Assembly (NCBI GenBank): GCA_946699065.1
Contig: CAMPDV010000261.1
Location: 351,587 to 415,586, forward strand
Length of the DNA stretch: 64,000 nucleotides
Reading direction: 5' to 3'
Source of the DNA: Loxodes magnus
Lineage: Eukaryota; Ciliophora; Karyorelictea; Loxodida; Loxodidae
Shown: piece by piece, positions 24,018-35,767 of the stretch
Layout: every line of letters starts with the position of its first letter
How positions within the stretch are numbered: position 1 is the first letter of the stretch
Translations under genes and position numbers: made by a program
The notes under the pieces: generated by a model
Databases searched by the model: none
The model's input: only the letters and a program-made list of their open reading frames with translations
What the model was told of the DNA's origin: nothing

Positions 24018-25620
24018 AAAAACTAATAAACTTAATAAATTCCAATTTGCCAAAAGTAAAATACTACTTACATATCTTATAATGATCAATTTACTTTTAG
24101 TTTATAAATCTACTAAATCAGATTTTAGCTATTATTTGCATTTATTATCTTATTATTAAATTGGCCTCTTATAAATATCATCTTTTTACTATAATAAAAG
24201 CTAAGAAGGTTTAAAAAGAATAATTTTTGAAGTGTTAATTGATTTAAATCTAAAAATTTAAAATTTACCCTAAATTTAAATTTTGTTTGGTTATAACTTC
24301 TATATAAAATTAATTTTGCTTAAGCTAAAAATGTTCTTTTAATAGCCTTTTATGTTGAAATTGAATGTCTCCAGTTATTTTAATAAATCTTAAAATTAGA
24401 TTGAAACAATCATTGAATCATTAATTTAAACACTTACTGAGTTTATTGCTTAAGGTTAAAAAACATTTAAATTTAGTTTTCTTTAAATTCCTAATATTTG
24501 CAAATATTTGCAAATAAAATGAATTATAACTAATGGCCAATTTGTTTTAATCTAATAGACTTTAAATGATTAAGATGCAATTATTGATGTAATAGCAATA
24601 TTAGGTTTGATAATCAATTATTAAGTTATAAAAATAGCACTTTTATATTAACAAAAAATAAATGTTTACATTAGTTTAATATTGTTGAAACAAAAGGATA
24701 AATTGATGGGAGAAAAATATAATTTAAGAAAAAACCTCTAGTAATGGTTTCGATAAAAATAAATAAGAAGAAAATTTAAAGTAAGAAGAGAGAACGAAAT
24801 GCGAAAGCACAATTTAAAGATCTAATATAAAAGAATAAAAAGAACAGGAGCAGGAAGAATTAACTAGAGGCTGATTATAAACTTACATAAACTCTTAAAC
24901 TTAGAATAATTTGACTGAAATATAACTATAAGTAGTGCAGATATGTCCCAATAATCAAAGTATCAAAACTTTTTTATATTATTATTATTATTATAATTAT
25001 TGTTAAATAAATAAAAAAGATTAATTAGCTAGCAAAGAAAACGAATATAAATTAGATTATAAATGTTAAGCTAATATATTAATAACTACTATTTTAATTA
25101 AAGTTATTTTAAAAGAATTCATTTATACTTTATAATCTAAGCAAACTATCAATTAATTATAATAAAGACATTATAAGAATATCATCCTAATTCCTGCTAT
25201 TATACTAGCGAATAAGCTCTATTAATTACTTAGCATCAAATATTTTAATCACTTTGACTAATTTTTTGTTTAGCATACCTTATAAAATAAAAAGTTTATA
25301 AGTTAATCACTAAATAAGAATAGCGATCTAAATATTTGCAAATTTAGCAATGTTTAGACTAAAGCATGTAAATCTAAAGAATTATTAAGGATTAATTTAA
25401 AATAAAGCATTAAATATGCTATTTAAATAAAATAAAACTAAGTAATTACTTTGAAAAACTTGATTCTATATCTTACAGTATTAATTTATATTCTTAAGTA
25501 TCTTTAATAAATTGAATTTATTTAAAGGAAGCTTTTAAAAAGTAAAGTTAAAAGGATAGTAAGCTAGTAAGTGTGGAAATATAGAATTAGAAGATAAAAT
25601 ATTATCTATAAATAATAAAA
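24018..25620. other. AT-rich spacer, about 1.6 kb, with a small ambiguous coding-like patch
   Basis: Mostly AT-rich and featureless. A less AT-rich patch at about 24705-24960 carries two overlapping frames that both run from ATG to TGA (24706-24918, 70 codons; 24744-24914, 56 codons). Both are Lys/Arg-rich and neither matches a family I know, so at most one is real. Confidence 0.4.
24744..24914 (+). CDS. Possible small basic protein
   Basis: 56 codons from ATG (MVSIKINKKKIQSKKRERN) to TGA, Lys/Arg/Asn-rich, with an amphipathic-looking second half. An overlapping frame starting 38 nt upstream (24706) is equally open. The local rise in G content is the only support beyond the open frame. Not recognised. 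Confidence 0.2.
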
Positions 25621-27637
25621 ATGAAAGGAAACTAATCTGTAAGCATATTTTTAATTTTTCTTTTACATTCAGAAATAAAAAATACTCTTTATATCTCCTT
25701 CTGTTTCTGCCGGAAAAGAATAGGAATCATCGAGAAATGATTTTGTATCTCTCACTGGAAAACCTATAGGAGAAGGTGCTTTTGGAGACGTATGAAAAGT
25801 ACGTCATAAATTATCAGGGTAATATTTAATAAAATAGGAATGTATTTGCTATTAAATGCGTTTTGAAGTCTAAAATAGTTGAGAGCAAAATGCAAGATTA
25901 GTTAAATAGAGAAATCAGAATTATGTACACTTTGAATCATCCTCATATCATAAAGCTCTTCAATCATTTTGAAGATAATGATTTCTGCTATTTAATTCTA
26001 GAATTTGCTCCTAATGAGAACTTATGGAAGTTTTTACATAAAAAGAAATAACTTGATGAAGTTACAGCAGCCTAATATATCAGAGAAGTAGCATTGGCTG
26101 TTGAATATCTCCATAACAAAGATCCTCCTGTCATTCACAGAGATATTAAGCCTGAAAATATTTTATTAGACTCTAATTTTTCAGCTAAATTATGTGATTT
26201 TGGTTGGAGCAACTTTTTTAATGAAGAAAGAACTAGAAAAACATATTGCGGAACGCTTGATTATCTAGCACCAGAAATGATTAAAAAATAGGGTCATAAT
26301 ACTTCCCTTGATTTATGAAATTTAGGAGTTTTACTTTTTGAACTTTTAACAGGTAAAGCACCTTTTCAAGGGAAGAATTAATAAGAGCTATTTGAAAAGT
26401 AATTTATTTAAATTTAGAATCTCTAAAGTATAAATTAATTGACCTAAAGGCTTTCCTCCCTAAGCAAAGGATTTGATCCTAAAATTATTGAAAATTAATC
26501 CTGAAGAACGAATATCAATATAAGATTTGCTAAACCATAGATGAATTAAATCTCATAGTCCTATTAGAGAAACAATTACCAATGATATAAGTACAAGGGA
26601 AAAACTTCCTGATGGTAATTTATTTATTTTAGGTGAAGGAGAAATTTAGATGAAAGAAAATGATTATGTTGTAGTTTCAACTCCTTAATCTAAACTTCAA
26701 TATCAAAATCTTAAAATCTAAGAGTAATAAAGCGAAGCAGAGGAAAAAAAAGTAAACATATAAAATCAATCAGAAAATGAATAACTGAAAGTACCATAAC
26801 AGATTACTGAAACTTCACAAATCAATCAGTAGTCAACTTTAGTAATTTTTCATAATAATTCTATAGATTGAAGCAGAAATCTTAAAATATACGAGACTCA
26901 TCAAAGAATTGGAAGATAAAATATAAAATCCTGAAATTTAAAGCTTTTAAAAAGGTAACTAGTTTTAGTAAAAGTTAAAAGAATAACTTTAACAAAAAGG
27001 AACTGATGTTTTAATAATTAAGTCAGATATTGAAGATTTAAAGCTAAGAACTAAAGAGGCAGAATAAAATTATAAGAGATGTGAAACAGAATTGGTAAGA
27101 GATAGAGAAGAGTACGAAGCACTGGGAAAATTAAAAATATTGATCTAAAGCAATTTATTACATCAATCACGCTCAATAAAGGAAGAAATTGAGTTACTTA
27201 GAACTCATTTAAACGAAAAATAATAGAAAAGTAAAATAGATGAGTAATAACTTGCATACTGCAAAGACTCTTTGAGGAAACTAAATTCTGAGCTTAACTT
27301 TGATTCTAATTTGCTAAAGGTTATCAATAATTATGAGTAGCAATTATAGAAAACCACAGAGTAATGCAAAAAATAAGGTGTAAATTTATAAGAGGCAGAA
27401 GGCTAGAATGCATCAAATAGATTAACTTGTCTTACTGATAAACAATCTTAAGAAGAAGAAATTACAATGCTTTAGACTAGATTAAAAGAGAGTTAAGAAA
27501 AACAGACATAGTATAAGGAACAGATTCAAATTATTAACAAGTTCTGGGATTTAGACAAAATTAAAGTTTAGGATATGAAAAAAGAAATTGCGACTTATGA
27601 AAACTTAGTTAAAAACATCCACCAAAATTTTAAATGA
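25621..27637 (+). CDS. Aurora-like Ser/Thr protein kinase with long coiled-coil tail, four introns
   Basis: 639 residues from join(25621-25638, 25673-25818, 25838-26398, 26418-26841, 26867-27637). Kinase domain about residues 30-285: Gly loop [11 protein letters not shown] (39-49), ATP Lys61 in [13 protein letters not shown] from His155, metal-binding Asp175 in CDFGWSN, activation loop [17 protein letters not shown], then D-L-W-N-L-G with the Trp from TGA at 26316-26318. The DFGWS and RKTxCGTLDYLxPEM blocks are the hallmark of Aurora kinases, which act in mitosis and in cilium disassembly; assignment to a subtype is not possible by eye. Residues about 390-639 are Gln/Glu/Lys-rich coiled coil, absent from animal and yeast Auroras, perhaps for dimerisation or targeting. 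The kinase activity should be intact. The first exon encodes only six residues, so the start is the least certain part. Confidence 0.9.
25639..25672 (+). other. 34-nt intron 1 of the Aurora-like kinase gene
   Basis: Begins gtaagc, ends ttcag, and follows a six-codon exon. It is needed to connect an ATG to the kinase frame. Confidence 0.6.
25819..25837 (+). other. 19-nt intron 2 of the Aurora-like kinase gene
   Basis: Sequence gtaatatttaataaaatag. Removal joins KLSG to NVFAIKC across the Gly-loop/VAIK interval. Confidence 0.9.
26399..26417 (+). other. 19-nt intron 3 of the Aurora-like kinase gene
   Basis: Sequence gtaatttatttaaatttag. Removal joins ELFEK to ISKVQINWPKGF in the C-lobe of the kinase domain. 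Confidence 0.9.
26842..26866 (+). other. 25-nt intron 4 of the Aurora-like kinase gene
   Basis: Begins gtaattttt, ends ctatag. Removal joins QQSTL to [11 protein letters not shown] and restores the coiled-coil frame. Confidence 0.8.
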
Positions 27638-28202
27638 AATAATTAAACTTTAATATAAAATCTTATTTTATTAATATTTAAATAGACAGTTATTATTTAT
27701 ATACAGAGGCATCAAGAGCTTTATAAGAAGTTAAATATCCCTAAGTTATTATAATTTAAAATAAATTTCTTCTTTACAAGTATTATTTAATATAACTATA
27801 CATTTGCTCATTAACAAAAATAATTTTGCAACTAAATATTTAAAGATATTCAGGTCACAAATTATCAACTATAAAATAAGGATCAATTTTGCCATTTTCG
27901 GAGGCAATAGTTATAAGTATGCTTTAACAAGGTAGAAGCATAACTAAAAAGTTGGTTATTTATGGAAAATTAAAGATAGTAATAATAAATTATAATAGGT
28001 ATAAAATATTCTCTTAATAAAAATGTTAATTTGTAATACTTACACAATCTAACTATCAAAAGTCTTAAATATAAGTAATTATAATATAGCTAAATAGTAG
28101 AAAACAATTTAAAATAGAAGATAAATAATATAGAAAGAGCTTCTTAGTAGATTTAATATTAAGATAATTATAAAATAACTTTAAATTTTAAAATAATAGT
28201 TA
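27638..28202. other. AT-rich spacer, 565 bp
   Basis: Nothing recognised. Confidence 0.5.
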
Positions 28203-28628
28203 ATGAAGAGAAATCTAGCAAGTATAGCAATCATTCTAATACTTGTTTATTTAACAGTGACTTTAATCTTATACTCCAAATTTACATAGAAAGATAAGTA
28301 AGAGTAGTAAATGATTAGCGATTAATAATGACCTCACTTTGTTTAGTTCATGAAAGATTATAATAAAACATATGAAAGTTAAGCTGAACTTTAAAAGAGA
28401 TTTTAAATTTTTAAGGTAAATAAGAAATTTATTGAGGAAGAAAATAAGAAGCAGAAGATGTATTAACTAGCTATCAATGCATTTACTGATTTGGAGCAAA
28501 GTGAATTTAGAGACAAACATTTAAAATATAAAAGCAAAAAACTAACATAAGATTAATTAAAGTTCATTCATATAACACTGAATTTTGTTTTTTTAGATCT
28601 TTGTACTAATTAAATCTAAATTTCTTGA
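28203..28628 (+). CDS. Stand-alone I29 (cathepsin propeptide) protein
   Basis: 141 residues: a signal peptide or anchor (LASIAIILILVYLTVTLI), then an I29 domain at about residues 45-110. The domain has FMKDYNKTY, the ERFNIN-type helix KRFQIFKVNKKFIEEEN (the leading Glu is Leu here) and the segment AINAFTDLEQSEF. The opening Trp of the fold is a TGA codon. After the domain only about 30 residues remain before TGA at 28626-28628; the peptidase domain is missing and the next 1.2 kb shows none. Free-standing I29 proteins are known as cysteine-protease inhibitors (CTLA-2 alpha in mouse, BCPI in silkworm), so this may be an inhibitor for the protease encoded 4.2 kb upstream. A truncated protease gene is the alternative. 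The intact frame and signal favour a working protein. Confidence 0.75.
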
Positions 28629-29841
28629 AATAAAGCACAGTTTTATAGGAAATTTCTTTGATATAATCTTTTAAAATAAATTATACAAATGCAAAGTGAT
28701 TGACAGATTGAAAAAAGAAAAATTTTAAATTAAATAGATAAATTTGATAAATTAGGTATTAAATAAATCTTAATACAAATTTAAATATCTTTATAATATA
28801 TCTTAAATATCATTCCTTAAATTTATTTCTAAAACTATCAAATATAAGAAAGATTACTTCTCACTCTCAATTTATTTTAAATTCGTTAATATTTATTTTT
28901 TTGTGTTTGGTAAATTAGATAAAATAAAAATCATTATAGGGAAAAATTTTGTTTATTTAAACTTTAAATTAGTTAGTTATTGAGAAAATAAAAAAGTTCT
29001 GCTTAGACAATCACTCAAATATTTGATTTCACTTAATTAATTATATGAATTTGCATTTAGTAGCAATAAATGAATTAAAATTAAAGATTTAGATAACAAT
29101 AAATTAAAGGAATTAATAAAAATCTTTAAAAGATACATTTCTATCTATTGAATGGATAATAGAAAGCCTTTTATCTAAAAAGTCTGTAATATTTGACAAA
29201 ATGGATACTAATGTATCTTAATCTATATTAAATATAATAAAATAATGATTATAACTTAATTAAAATTATTTTTGCTTTTATTATTTCTAAATTTTATTTT
29301 TACTTTAATGATAATCTCTTTTATTTGCTTAATTATTTTAATAATAGTCTCTTAAATAAAGTAGTAAGTTTGTAATATCTAAATGATAGAAGCAGTGCAA
29401 GTTAGACTTTTAGATTTGTAAGTAATATAGTTATAATTTTAAAATATAATTAGATGATAATATTATTTTAATTAGCTAGTATCTAAAGGGGTATTGTATT
29501 ATAAGATTGATTAGGTGATTTGAGATCTATATAGTAGCTCTATTATCTTATATAGTAGTGCTATTATAAATTGTTATTACTATTTTAATAAAATAACCAA
29601 ATTTAACTTGATATATAGTAGAAACTACTGGGAAAGACAGATTTAATTAGAATGTAAAGGCATAATGTAGATAGTTAGCATTATTATCAAATTTAAGGTT
29701 TAATAATTAATGCATTAATAGTTAACTCTATAGAGTAAGGGTCTATCTTATTGAGTAATTGACTATATTAGCAGCTTAATAGTAAAGTTTGATTTTCTAG
29801 TTTAAATTAAAAGTGTTAATTAAAGGGATTTATAGGAATTA
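28629..29841. other. AT-rich spacer, 1.2 kb
   Basis: Searched in all frames for a papain peptidase domain to follow the I29 gene; none found. No other feature recognised. Confidence 0.5.
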
Positions 29842-30381
29842 ATGGAAGAAAAGAGAGTGAAAGGAGTGTTATTTATAGGATTAGATTCAAGTGGTAAAAG
29901 TTTACTTATAAATAGTATGAAATAATCAAAAGAATAACTTGAAATTTGACCTACTTCTTTTGTAAATATAACGAGCATGAAACTTTCTTAAAAAGGATAA
30001 GAAATATTATTGTATGATTTAAGTGGACAAGGAATATTCAGACAATATGGGTGAGACTTCTTTTTCTAAGATTCTTAAGTGATAGTTTTTGTTATTGATG
30101 GAGCTGATAAATAAAGGATGTGGAATGTTAGGCAAACAGTAGTAAACGTATTTAAAAACCAAGTAATAATGGAAAATAAAATTCCTATTATATTTGTAAA
30201 AAATAAAGCAGACTTAAAAGAAGAATGCATACCTGATGAAGATATGAAGATTATCCTTAGATTAGATAGGCTTAAGTAAAATTATGCCAATCCTATGAGT
30301 TATAAAGTTACTAGTGCTAAAATGAACGAAGGAATTCAAGAGCTAAAAGTACAGATTGAGAATTTTCTTATTAAATAATGA
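29842..30381 (+). CDS. ARL6-like small GTPase of the ARF family
   Basis: 179 residues, single exon. G1 is GLDSSGKS (13-20), G3 is DLSGQG, where ARL6 (BBS3) has D-M-S-G-Q-G and most ARFs D-V-G-G-Q, G4 is NKAD and G5 is TSAK. The block after G3 (F-F-F-Q-D-S-Q-V-I-V-F-V-I-D) resembles ARL6, the GTPase that recruits the BBSome to membranes near the ciliary base. The G2 region reads P-T-S-F rather than P-T-x-G-F, and the protein begins MEEKRVKGVLF, so the usual N-terminal amphipathic helix and Gly2 are missing. Membrane attachment must therefore differ, or the true start lies upstream in an unseen exon. Two TGA codons are Trp (E-I-W-P-T, Y-G-W-D-F). Confidence 0.85.
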
Positions 30382-31313
30382 TTCTTTATTTTTAAACTAC
30401 TTCATCAAGTGACAATTAAGGCTATTCACTATTCACTAAAATATGCCAAATTACTCTTTAAGGGCTTTTATTTACAAACATTTAAAAACTATATGCATAA
30501 TACAGGATTTATATTAAGTTAATTCTTTTAATGTAGATTTAGAAAATATTTAAGTTTGCTTAGCTTTAAATAAAACTGAGTGTAGAAGATATAAAAGATT
30601 AATTGGTTACTTTAACTTTATTTAAATAGATTCTTCAAATAATGTTACTAGCTTGGATCTGGTGCTAAAATAGATCCATAAAAGTTTATTATAAATGAAA
30701 TAGTGCTATAGTGTATTGTTTCTCTTTAAGCATATCAAGTTTCTAGATTATTTTAGTGTATTTTTATATCTTTATTTAATTTGGCAAAGCAGATTACTTA
30801 TTACTATAAATTACTGAAAGATAAAACTTACTTGAATAAGAAATTTTACTGTAATATATTATAATCAGCTGCTATTTTCTCTTTTACTAATATCTAGTTT
30901 AATTTTGCCATAGTCTCTTTATTTTTCATAATGGCTAGTAAAAACTAATACTAAAATATTTAAAAATGCCAGTACCTTTAAAATTCATAAAGTAGAAAGT
31001 ATAAATAAATAATTCTACATATCTTATCTATAGGAGGTTTAGCATTCTAACTGTAATAGTAGAGCATTAATAAAATTTATTTAATTGTATTAAAACTAAT
31101 CTAAGCAAAAATGAATCCTAGTATTATAATCTATTATTTAAAAATAAGAATGACTAATTAAGTCAGATAAAGCATTCATAATCATTTAGTGAGAAGAATT
31201 GCTCTATAAATAAATGATTAAAATATATGTAAAAATAATGAATATGCTTATTATATATAGATATTAATCATTATTTAAGAGTTTATTTTATTGTCAGTAC
31301 CTTAAAAGTTTTA
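30382..31313. other. AT-rich spacer, 0.9 kb
   Basis: Shared 3' flank of two convergent genes. No feature recognised. Confidence 0.5.
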
Positions 31314-33539
31314 TCACTCTTTATATTCCATTTTATCATACATTGCATGTAAATATTTCATTGCTTTAGGAGCCCAATAAGCATCTTATAATGTGAATTA
31401 CATGTGATCAAATGCTGCGAAGCTAAATGGATGATCTAAACAAGTTTATGGAATTTTAGGATATCTTTGACTAAAATGCGTACATAAAACTCTTCATGCA
31501 TTTATCTATTATCCAACTTCAATTGCTTAGCTTATTGTACTGTGAAATTTGCTAGCAGCTTCATCTTCTAATGATTCTTCAAATGTACTATCATGTATCA
31601 AAATACTTATATTTTAAAGTTCTTTTATTGATGGTGATGGAATACAATCACCAGAATAACAAATGCTCCATCCACTTTGATGAGATAAAAGAAAACCATA
31701 AGAATGAACGCAATGCATCACTGGTAGCATTTTAGCAGACAGCACTGGAGATAGAGGTAAAAATAAATTTGGTTTAGTTGGAATGAAAGTTATTTGGTCT
31801 TCATTTCATCCAAATAATTTTTATTACGCTTAGATTCAAGGTAATAAAAAGTTAGGAGCAATTACTTATAAATTTTCTTAGGTGTATCTCATTCTTTATT
31901 ATATTACTTAAGTAATTCCTAAGTGATGATCTGCATGCATATGGGTTATCATTATGCATTTTAAACTTTTTAGGATTTCTTCTGTAGCCTTAATTCCAAA
32001 GTGAGTTAAAATTTATCCATATGTTCCTTCTCCACAATCAAGTAAAACTGTAAAAGGCTCTTTACTTAGATCCTTAAGCAAAATGCTTGTCACATTTCTG
32101 TGTTTTCCAGGTTTCATTGATCCAGTTCCAAGCATGACTATGAGTGGATTACTTCCTTGTACTTAAGTATCAATTCCAATTTTTTTCAAATCAAAGTTTA
32201 AATCCTAACTAATTTCTTCTCCCATCTACATAGAAAGATTTTGACAGAATGACATGAAACTCTTATTCTAAATATAATAGTTTTCTTATGGAGATTTTAT
32301 AACTTCATCCATTTCAAAACCTTTCTATTTTGCAGGATAGAATCCAAGCTTCATTAAACTAAGTGCTGGAATTAGATCGAATTCATATTTTATTTTCCAA
32401 TCAAATAAAAATTTATAGACTTACTCTACCATTTCTTAATTGAAAAAATTTAAATGAGTAAATCCAAATAATTTTGGACTAATAGTGTTCATAAGGAATC
32501 GTTCAATCCATGACTATTTATTAGGTACATGGTTTTGTTGATAGGCAGTTAGTTAACTTGAATGAGCGTTTAAAATAACCTATTTGATATCTTTATTGAT
32601 TTTTTAAAATTTTATACAAATCTGTTTGTAACTTTCACTTTCCATAACTTCCAAAGGAACTAAATGAATCACACTCTCTAATATTTCATTTTCTTGTTTA
32701 AAGTTAATATCTTAAATTTGTTAATTTAGACTAGGTAAATAATCAAGAGAGGGACAGTATAAGATTATAATAATAGGAATAGGAGGAGGCTTTTCCATCA
32801 CCATTTCTGGAGTGATAACTCTGTTATCAGATAAAGTAATACTTTGACCGTTAGTGAGTTTTCCAAAGTTAGGACCTTTTGGTACTCCAAGCTATAATGC
32901 TTTTTAGAAGTTAAAAGCACCTCTCTATTATTTACTCTTTATTATATAGGAACATATTTTATTCTCCTTAGCTGTATTTTGATTTATTTTATGTATTTTA
33001 GTTTTCAAAGTAGGATTATCTGTTTATGGTGTAGCTTAAGCATTGATATTCTAGTTCATAGATGAATCTTCTATAGATAACTGATTATTCAAAACTAAGG
33101 CTTTAATATTAACGTTTTCGTCTTCATAAGCTGAATCATTCAGTAACTATTGTCCTTTATCAAATATAATCTGCTTACTAAGCTTTTTAGGAAAACTTTC
33201 AACGAATTCTCCGTAGTAAAATGAATTGTTTCAGAAAATAGTTGAACAGGCTTAAACTCATTTAACTAAACCAGGAGGTCCTAAAACTAGCCTATCTTTT
33301 ATTTCTAAATCACCTTACAAAATAGTCATAAGCATTCCCGGTAACCCCGATATGCATTATGGTATCATTTCTGTAATAAAAATGCACTTTAGTTTGGATA
33401 TTTTAACTTTATGTTCATTGCAAAATCTCTAAGTTCCATCAGGAACATTGAATAAGTATCTAGCTGAATCAAAAAACAGTAAAATAGAGGGGAAGGTCTC
33501 AGCATAAGCAGTTGATAAAATTTAATAGTAAAATTTCAT
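31314..33539 (-). CDS. tRNase Z, long form (ELAC2-like 3' tRNA endonuclease)
   Basis: 741 residues, single exon. It removes 3' trailers from precursor tRNAs. The C-terminal half is the metallo-beta-lactamase domain: LGTGSMKPGKHRNVTSIL, then THMHADHHLG near residue 531 (metal ligands), then the later His and Asp ligands in HCVHSYGF and YSGDCIPS, and CTHFSQRYPKIP near the end. The N-terminal half is the degenerate copy typical of the long form: RYLFNVPDGTQRF, with the H-x-H-x-D-H site decayed to TEMIPQCISG, and GPPGLVKWV. Length fits ELAC2 (about 800). Frame remains open upstream of the chosen Met, but this Met sits where ELAC2 similarity begins. No mitochondrial presequence is obvious. TGA reads as Trp in K-W-V and F-W-N-N. 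Confidence 0.93.
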
Positions 33540-34126
33540 TAAACCTTCTTTAAAATTTTAATCAAATCTCTTTAATAAAAATCATTATTTCTACTTCTAA
33601 ATTACCTTAAAACTCTCTTTTCTTTTATACAAATCAATCAATCTCTTTATATCATTAAGTAAGAACCTGCTTATGTTTATTTAGCTGCATATTTGAGATA
33701 ATTAAGTATTTGTTTATGCAATTTCTAAGGATTTAAGCAAATGATAAACTAATATTGATATATCTATTTTGCTTCTTCTTAGTATAGGATATTATTAAGC
33801 CTGTGTATTACTAAAATATAATGCCAATTATTTTATATTCTTAATGACTGCAAATTTTGTAGTTATAGAGCAATTTAGCTTATTTAGTATGCTTTAAATA
33901 AATTTAAGAATTAGACAAAGTAACTTATAATGTCTAATCTATATCTCTAACTATTACTTGAATCTCTTTATAGTACAACTTTTGGATATTGTATGTTTAG
34001 TGCTTATACTCAATTAAGAGTAAGCAATTACCATGCTTATAATAAATATAAAAGCATTAAGTATCAAGTAATAAGCAGCTAAATCAAATTACTAGATATT
34101 AAAATTCAACTAGTTAATTGTTAAAA
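33540..34126. other. Spacer, 587 bp, between divergent genes
   Basis: On the minus strand the sequence next to the tRNase Z start stays open and somewhat coding-like to about 33690, so an upstream exon or N-terminal extension of that gene is possible but unproven. No other feature. Confidence 0.4.
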
Positions 34127-35767
34127 ATGAGTAGAGGACCAAATCAAAATAGCACTATAGATCTCTCATGGGATACTGGATAAGTAAGTTATGTATCAAA
34201 GCGAGTTACTAAAAGCAAAACTGCTGATCATTCTTTTGCTGATTTATCAGATTATGCGAGATAGCAAAAGACTTTAGCTTAAAAAATCCAGCAAAAGTAT
34301 AGTGGAATAAACGGTAAATCAGCTTTATATCCCTTATAAAAATGAGAAGATAACTAAATTTACACTTAAAGTGAAACCATAGACACTTCAATTTTACCAA
34401 CTAATGATAATTAATGGTCAAATAGACATTAAAATATAACGACTTAAATCTTGGAAACTTAAGGGTAAGAAAGTAGTTTATAAACATCCTTTGTTGAAGA
34501 AATTTTTAGCTCTAAAACAAGATAGAAATCTTCACAAAGTGATCATAGAAAAAAAACAAGTGATGTATCTAGCTGACTAAAGAAGTCAGTTAAGAATATT
34601 TAGCCTGACTTGAATTTCAAATAAAAGACTGCTTATAGAAATTTCTCTCAGATTTAGTTTTCAGGAGAAAACAATTTAAAAGAAAAATAAAATAAAGAAC
34701 GATGATAAGATGTTCTTAAAAAAGAGCATGAAATTCGTTAAAAGAGAAAACCTTGTATAGATAATAGCTAAAGCATAAATAATTAGGAGTTGAAGAAATA
34801 AATTGTAAAGAAGAAAATTGAAAAAGTACTAAAAGCATCAAGAGATAAATCCAATTCTAGTAATTTAGATAGCAAAAGAGAAAATTCTTAAGGAGCTTTA
34901 ACTGCTAGAGAAAGATATTATAAAACCGTTTTTGATAATAGTTTCAACTATGATGGAACTCCTAAAGTTCCTATAAATAAATCTTCTTCATAGCATATTA
35001 AACAAGATGAGCAAGTAAATACGTAAAATGTAGATATAATAACTAACAAAGAAAAGAAACCTTAAAAGATACAAAACTCGGAGATAATAACATTTACATT
35101 CAACTCTCAAAAATAGAAAATAATACATGACATAGATCTTAAAAAGAGTTTACCTGCAGGAGTATCTTTACTAAAGTATATGCCAAGTGCAAATATGACT
35201 GCTGGAGGTAGCTTTGGATCTGGAAAAATACAAATAAGAGCAAGTGATTAGGATGCTATAAAGTTTATAAGATAAGCATAAACGAAGCTTGGAATAAAAA
35301 TACAAAGAGAGTAAAATACTAAAAATTACAAAAGCAGAATTTAAGAATAGAGCTAATCAGACAATTTTTACAAGTTTAAAGAGTAAATTTAGAAAAAAAT
35401 GAATGAAATGGCTAACAGAAAACTACCTTAGAAAAAAAACAAAGTAATATCTAAGTACAAAAATAGCACAGATGATAAAAGTATTTTTCTAGATTTTCAA
35501 AAATAACCAGAAAAAAAACCTGAAAATTGGCCTCAAAGAAAACACGATCCAACAATTGTTGAAGCTAAAAAATTAACTCGTTTACGAACTTATTTAAATC
35601 ATAAAGAGGATTAAGAAGGCAAAAAAAATACTTCAAGTACTTAACAATAGAGTTAAGTTATAAAATCATCAAAATCTATTATAACAACTACTAAGGTAAC
35701 TAAAACTAATAGAGAAAAAATTCAAGTATAGGAAAATATACAAAAAGGAAATAGTAAAAAAGCTTGA
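34127..35767 (+). CDS. Basic, largely disordered protein of unknown function
   Basis: 546 residues, single exon, ATG to TGA at 35765-35767. Rich in Lys, Gln, Ser and Asn. The first 50 residues (SWDTGQVSYVSKRVTKSK) and a central block near residues 330-400 (ITFTFNSQKQKIIHDIDLKK, SLLKYMPS, GGSFGSGKIQIR) are the only parts that look ordered. The run GGSFGSGK superficially resembles a P-loop, but no Walker B or NTPase context follows. The C-terminal third is basic (PENWPQRKHDPTIVEAKK). Three TGA codons are Trp, all in the first 200 residues. Not recognised; a microtubule- or nucleic-acid-binding role would fit the charge but is a guess. Confidence 0.75.

Noticed and set aside
34127..35767. P-loop NTPase from GGSFGSGK.
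   Set aside because: No preceding beta strand, Walker B or other NTPase motif; the run lies in a Gly/Ser-rich segment.
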